A stretch of DNA of 64,000 nt from Gymnorhina tibicen (Eukaryota; Chordata; Aves; Passeriformes; Artamidae), in assembly GCA_013399875.1 (NCBI GenBank), contig VXAZ01007594.1, positions 186,001-250,000 on the forward strand, read 5' to 3'. The notes under the pieces are model-generated. The model did not search any database. It had not been told where the DNA came from and worked only from the letters and a program-made list of their open reading frames with translations. Below, piece by piece: positions 58,481 through 64,000 of this stretch (positions within the stretch are counted from its first letter, which is position 1; each line of letters starts with the position of its first letter). A program made the position numbers and the translations under genes.

Positions 58481-61400
58481 GTTTCTGTTGCACAGAAAAA
58501 GCTGCAAGAGAAAGAAATGAAGCATAGCAAAACCAAGGCTGAAAGATGAGTAAGAATACAGATAAAATTAGAAAAAATATTTTTAGTGGTGCTAACAGTT
58601 CACCCCTTGAACAAGATCGATGGATTATTTATTTTGGTGTGCAGCAGAACCAGATGGTATATCTTTTCTGAAAAGATACTTCACCCAAGCAATACTCAGA
58701 CTGAATGGCAATTTAACTAGATGGATTGAATGGCCTCCAGCTCTAAGAAGTCAGAACACCAGTTTATTCTAGTTGCCAGCTGTTGAATGTGCCAATACTT
58801 TACTTATTTTTCCATCTTCCAGCACTACTCTTGTGGCAGAAATGAACCTTTAGCTTCAAAATATTTAACCTCAACCCCAAAACTTTTTTAAAAATTTTAA
58901 ACAGCAGAAATAGTATTGGAAAAGATGTTTGGAGGAGAATTCAAAATAGTAATGGAATAAAAATCAGAGAAAATGCCCTAAAAAGTCAGTGTGAGATCAG
59001 TTACTTGAAGTACAAAGAAAAGGCATGTGCTGGAAGAATAGAATCATGCAGTGTGATGGGCGCGAAGCCTACTTTATTGCGAAGAACATCCTTGCAAAAA
59101 ATTAATGTGCTGTGTAATGGCCATAAATGTATTAAGAGCTACAAGGAGAGCTAAAAATATCTCTTGTCTTTGAATTGCTTTGCAGCATGAGAGATATCAC
59201 CTTGAGGGTAGAAAGAAAACAGCTATTTATTCCAGAAGAGCAGGAAATAAGTCTTGGCTGCAGCTATGCCAAGTGGGCATGCCCCAATTAAGCACAATGT
59301 AGTTAAGGTATAAGGGCTTTGAATAGTTTCGCTGCCAAGAACTCCTAATGCACTTGTTCACTTATATTTTTAATGGTTTGCCAAACTGCATATCTGCTCT
59401 CAAGTGCTTGGTGTGTGTAACTAATGATGATTATAGGGTCAGGTTCAAGAGCGACACTAGAAAACCAGTACAGTAGTACACAAAGCAATCCCTTCTTGCC
59501 CGACATTAACAACAGCCCTCAGAAGGGTTTTTCTCCCTTCAAATGTATGTATTCATGTCTCTTAAAGAATCACTGCTGGCTACCAGTTGTGCACCACTTG
59601 GATTCAAATGGGGATAACTGAGTGTGGCACTCATAATGGTTAGAAAGGCATACCAGAGAATCCCTGTGCAAACTTCCTCACCACCGGAGCATACAACTGT
59701 CTAAGTATTACAGAAAGTAGAAAAAAATATCCTTCATATATTGGCTAATTCACTGTGATCTCTATTAGCTAATTTCTTTTTTTTACAGTCACATTATTTT
59801 GTGTTTGTCTATTTTCTGGTACTTTAGAATAACAGGACTGTCTCCTCATTGAAGTGACGGGTCCACAAGCGGACAATGGCACTGAAGCTAAAATACTTCT
59901 GCAGTATATATTCACATTTGGCTAGCTGTGCTTGAATTAAGTTTTAATAAAAAATAAATTTAGAAATAGTTTCCCTTTGGATATTATCACCAGTTGGAAT
60001 AAGATAATTAAATTAAATTACCATTGACTCCCTTAAGGAAATTGCAGTTTCCTTTCAATCAGTCTCTTATATACCATGACTTTACTTTTTAACAAGGCAA
60101 TTATTACAGCATCTAAAAATAGATTTATTTCTAGATAGCATTTTAAATAAAATATTTCAAATCACATTTAAACTAATAGCAAGGAAATATACCTGAATAA
60201 CGTGAATTTGAGAAATCATATTTCTGCTGTGGCTATATCTGCTTTGGCAACCTGAGGCTTTACTTAGAGAAATCTTTATGTAAGAAGTAATTTGCTCAAT
60301 TTGGTGTTTTCTTGCTCAGATACATAGGGGCTTTACTCATTTTCTGAAGGCTTATATTACTTACTGCAATAGTCTAATAAGCTAATGACCTTGCCGTAAT
60401 CCTCACTGAAAACTGACATTTATATTTGTATAGTTAAATAAAACATGTAATGAGGGAAAACTCAAAATAGGACTGATTATAATTCAAAGGAACATGTCAT
60501 AGATTTTATCATCTTTACTGACAATGAGAACCCCTGTGTAATGATGATGTCAACTACAATCTCAGTTAATTTGATCTCCTTTTAGATCAGGCTTGATCAT
60601 TCAGAACTATTGTAACAAAATGAAATAACAGTGCTACATATTTCAGAGTAGTAGATCAGAAATGTAGCTGCACTTGGTTATGTTATCAAACCATCATGTT
60701 GACTGTTATAATGATCAGGGAATTCCTCAGTAGTATGTAAGTGCCTGAAATAGACTGTAGGCAATAATAACATAATACTGAAATGCTATGGCACCCTTGG
60801 GCACCCATGTAAACATCTGGTCCTTTCAGTTAACTTGATTTTTTAACATCCTACGTTTTGTAACGTTCAAATGTGTTTTTTATAAAAGTATTGATAGGTT
60901 TCCAAGCAAGGCACATTAAAAATACTGGATAAAGTCTTTGAAGCATGTTCCATTCAGCTGTTTGTTTTTAAATTAGCGTGTGCTGTGCAAACAGCTGGTG
61001 AGAGGGTACATGGCACAAAGAGAGGAAATTAGGTAAGCGGAGGGTACTGATCCATCTCTACCAAGTGACGGTGGATAACAAGGTAAAATGTTTTGGCTTT
61101 GTCCCACACTGTGAATCATGCTCAACACATTTTGAAAGGTTCTGTCAAGTTTTCAAGAAATTTATGCTTTCTCTTGGGATTTTAGTGTGCAGGGTACTGT
61201 ACCGTGTAGGTATAATTTGTTATTACTAGTACTAGGTCTCAGTCTTTGTAATGACTTTGCAAGCCTTTACAGATGGGTTTGTCAGACTTTGTCAAAACTT
61301 TCCTTGCTTTTCTTGGAGTTTTGGGACTTGGTTGGTTTAACTGGAACAGCAATTTTTCTAATGGCCTAGTGTCTAGGCTTGGTTTGCTTTACTTCAGATT

Positions 61401-61591
61401 ATTTTGTTTTAAATTATTTTGGTAGCAGTCATGACTTACATTCTGGAGAATTAATTATTTAGGGATGCAATGTAATGACAGAGTGTAGGGTAACAGGAGA
61501 ACGGGATTGCAGCAGAGGTTGTGAAAGTGAGGTGCACTGTACTGTGCAGTGTGCAGGAATGAGATAGTGAGAGTAAGGTAGACACAAGCAC
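58481..61591. other. AT-rich non-coding DNA
   Basis: No gene or young repeat recognised. Some further ancient LINE similarity may continue to about 58760, but I cannot support it. Confidence 0.5.
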
Positions 61592-61712
61592 CTAATATTC
61601 TGAGTTGGAAGGGACCCACAAGGGCCATCAAGTCCAGCTCTTAGACGAATGGTCCATCAAACCCACAACCTCGGCTGTATGAGCACCGTGCTCTAAATAA
61701 CTGAGATAGTCT
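61592..61712 (-). mobile_element. tRNA-derived SINE of the TguSINE1 type, antisense
   Basis: Read on the minus strand, the element starts with a tRNA-like head (about 61712 down to 61648). It has an A-box-like CTCAGTTATTTAGAGCACG and a B-box-like GGTTGTGGGTTTGAT, as in an isoleucine-type tRNA. The head passes through CCATTCGTCTAAGAGCTGGA into a CR1-like tail (GGCCCTTGTGGGTCCCTTCC, AACTCAGAATATTA). This tRNA-head and CR1-tail design is the structure of TguSINE1, a songbird SINE mobilised by CR1. The copy is nearly full length, with a decayed B box. It is not a functional tRNA gene. Confidence 0.85.
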
Positions 61713-61832
61713 CAGAGTTTATAATGTTAGGATTCTGTAAACATCTCATGGGGGGATAGCTAAAGAAATGTGGGTCAGGGGATTGAGGAAATTTAGTTTT
61801 AGGGTAACAAAGATAAACCAAAAGTATCTAAG
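61713..61832. other. Short spacer between SINE and CR1 end
   Basis: About 120 bases of unassigned sequence. Confidence 0.5.
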
Positions 61833-61992
61833 GTCGTGGAGTCTCCCTTCCTGTAGATATTCAAGAATCATCTGGGCACAATCCTGTGCCATGTGCTCTG
61901 AGATGACCCTGCTCAAGCAGGGAGGTTGGACCAGACGACCCATGGTGGTCCCTTCCAACCTGACCCATTCTACGACTCTGATTCTGTGACTC
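61833..61992 (+). mobile_element. CR1 LINE 3' end
   Basis: GTGGAGTCTCCCTTCCTGTA, GATATTCAAGAATCATCTGG, ACCCTGCTCAAGCAGGGAGG and TTGGACCAGACGACCCATGG are followed by the TTCCAACCTGACCCATTCT segment and ATTCTGTGAC-type terminal repeats. This is a CR1 3' end in + orientation, a different subtype from 41026 and 56480. It includes the short inverted repeat CCCTGCTCAAGCAGGG. Confidence 0.94.
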
Positions 61993-64000
61993 ATATACAG
62001 TAACTGTGGAAGCAGTTAGAGAAGATTCTACTTCCATACTTAAAATGGATAGAGTACCTATAGTTCCAGAGTGCATGTATTAGTGAGTATTAAGACATTT
62101 TCTGTATGATTGTTTTTTGTGCTTTGATGTGAACTAATTATTGTTTTTAGCTAAGATGTCTATAATTTTTGTCATTACACTTAAGGTGTGTTTCCTTTTT
62201 GCTCATTGCAGGATTTTGAGAGTAATGCTATGTGTGCATGGCACAATGTAGAGATCTTTGAGTAGCAACAGGAATTTGTTATATATTTACATAAAAGTTC
62301 TGAAATGTAATACCACATTAAAGTCTAATACTCGTAGATATAACATTGGTGCTAGAGTTAAGTCCTTGCACAGACACATACATACTGTACTCTAGCGCAG
62401 GGGTTAGCTAAGTCTATTATCTTTTACTCCAAATGAAAGCGTAAAAGTAGTTTTAAAATGAGATTATTTTTCTTTTTAAATCTCCTTGCACTCATACACT
62501 GTTCCTAACATCTAGTGTTAAGAAACATGGGAGTTTCAATGAATGATAAGTGGTGTAGGAAAGCTGGAAGAGCTGTACCCGTCTGGAAGTGTTTTTGTGA
62601 AAAGAATCTATTGATAAACAAGATCCTCGGGAAGGGATACCACAGACTTTTTCCACAAAAGGCACTTATTTTTAAAAAATTTCACAAATTTTGTTATATG
62701 GAACTTAATTTTCATATCTTTCTCTCCTCATGCTTGCTTGAAATCAGTCAGTCGACTAAAAAGTTACTGCAGTGTAACACACACACACACATATATATAT
62801 GTGTAAACATGTGCAAGTAACATCTTCAAACAAGCCTTGTTTCTCTAAGAAACTCATTATTCCTAAGGAGTAAAATTAATCAAGTTTCAGTAAGAGACAG
62901 TAGTATAAAAGTTTTAGTAAGTCTCTGTTATTTGGTTTATCAGTGAAAAGATTTTTTGTGCAACCAAATATGGCATACATTTAGGGAAGAATGGAGCTCA
63001 AATATCAGTCACACCAAGTGCATGAAGTGTTGAGAGCAATTTATATTTTCAAGCAGCAATATTCTGTTTCTCATTTGCAGTAGGACTTGTTAAGTCAGTA
63101 AGTGAGTAGGACTCATATGATTAGTCATGCAGGAGCACTGTATGAGTGCATGCACATAACCACATAAAAAAGGTAACACAGAGAAAACTGCATGATTTTT
63201 CTGTGGCTCGCCACTCTTTTCTAAATTGCTCCTTTTATTGATAAATGGTTTACAACTCCTGTATCTTTGCTAAGTTTTTCTCTCAAGGTTTCATATCTTG
63301 GCCATTACCCTTCTTACTTTATTTTTATTGGTATATATCATTCTGTCTAGCACCTGTGCACAGATTCTTTACTTACAAGTGACAAGCCTTCTATTTGTAT
63401 TGCTTCCCTCAGGGGAGGAATAACTTGATTCTTTTATTGCTGTTTCTGTAACCATAATATTTTCCTTTTTCCACAAATTTGCTCAAAGTCAGAAGCCTCC
63501 TACTAAGTTCAAGCATGTTGTGATACATGTCCAGAGCTTAAATGTTCCTGTGTGTATTGGTGCAATATGCAATTTTGAAATATAATTTGTTTCAAAATTA
63601 AAATTTTCATTCACAAGAAGAGCTCATGGTTGTGTGGACAGTGTTTGTTTGTGGACTGAACTGAACTGTGGTTGTGCTTAAAACTGAAAAGAGGCTGCAA
63701 AAGACATGTATACGTGTGTGTAGGTCTAGTTCCAGTGCACTTACTCTACACAGATTGAGGAACAGGGAAAAATGAGAGCACCAGAAATCTCCTAAATTCT
63801 GGTGACCCAAATGTCTTAAATCATCACAGATATATAAGTTTCTAATAGGAGACTGAAGTCTGCCTGCTCGATTCAGGCTTTTCTTAGTGTGAAGTGAAAA
63901 AAGCCCTCCCCTTATCCCAAAGGGAGAATTAAACCCTGTGTGTAGCAAGGTATGCAAACAAATGCTGTTAAGCTCCAGCGGAGGAGGAACAGACAGCCAC
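61993..64000. other. AT-rich non-coding DNA
   Basis: No gene recognised. It contains a compound (CA)n-(TA)n microsatellite at 62779-62802. The 116-codon minus-strand frame at 63607-63957 shows no known domain. Confidence 0.5.
62779..62803. repeat. Compound (AC)n-(AT)n microsatellite
   Basis: A run of AC units passes directly into AT units (ACACACACATATATATATG). Confidence 0.92.

Noticed and set aside
61640..61712. Possible tRNA gene
   Set aside because: It has A- and B-box traces but a decayed B box, no intact cloverleaf, and a CR1-like tail fused to it, so it is a SINE head.
1..64000. CRISPR array, bacterial operon or mobile-island systems
   Set aside because: There are no regularly spaced direct repeats with unique spacers and no dense gene packing. 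The CR1, LTR and SINE content shows vertebrate nuclear DNA.

Overview
The window reads as AT-rich, repeat-poor nuclear DNA from a bird, most likely a passerine. The evidence is the repeats: several CR1 retrotransposon 3' ends carrying the short ATTCTATG-type terminal repeats typical of avian CR1, three retroviral LTRs, and a tRNA-headed SINE with a CR1-like tail at 61592-61712 that matches the TguSINE1 type described from zebra finch. I found no convincing protein-coding gene, rRNA gene, functional tRNA gene or CRISPR array. The window is intergenic or lies inside a very long intron; the sequence alone does not say which.

Layout. 1-9250 is single-copy AT-rich DNA with simple repeats and an 18-bp palindrome. 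9255-10552 holds an (ATT)n microsatellite, an unassigned block and a decayed CR1 ORF2 fragment. 12740-13120 has an old, heavily mutated LINE reverse-transcriptase fragment. Two short CR1 3' ends lie at 14118-14180 and 14706-14846, and a MIR-like SINE relic at 16624-16795. From 16.8 to 32.0 kb I recognise no dispersed repeats, only simple repeats, hairpins and AT-rich unique DNA. A young-looking solo LTR (31999-32616) is followed by an antisense CR1 end (32977-33169). About 1 kb of an ancient CR1-like LINE in reverse orientation fills 39335-40330. A CR1 end (41026-41129), a solo LTR with a perfect 5-bp duplication (43045-43555), a candidate minus-strand exon (44155-44505) and a third LTR (about 45340-46151) follow. 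46-55.7 kb is mostly featureless apart from a GC-richer block at 51650-52230. An 800-bp CR1 fragment (55757-56559), a (TG)n microsatellite, a second ancient CR1-like LINE piece (57640-58480), the SINE and one more CR1 end (61833-61992) complete the window.

There is no operon-like or system-like set of genes. The parts with most possible function are the LTR promoters, which could start transcripts to the right (all three LTRs point to the + strand), the open, phase-symmetric candidate exon at 44155-44505 on the minus strand, and old repeats still recognisable despite great age. Repeat family names come from recalled knowledge of the consensus sequences, not from a database search, and boundaries marked approximate were placed by eye.
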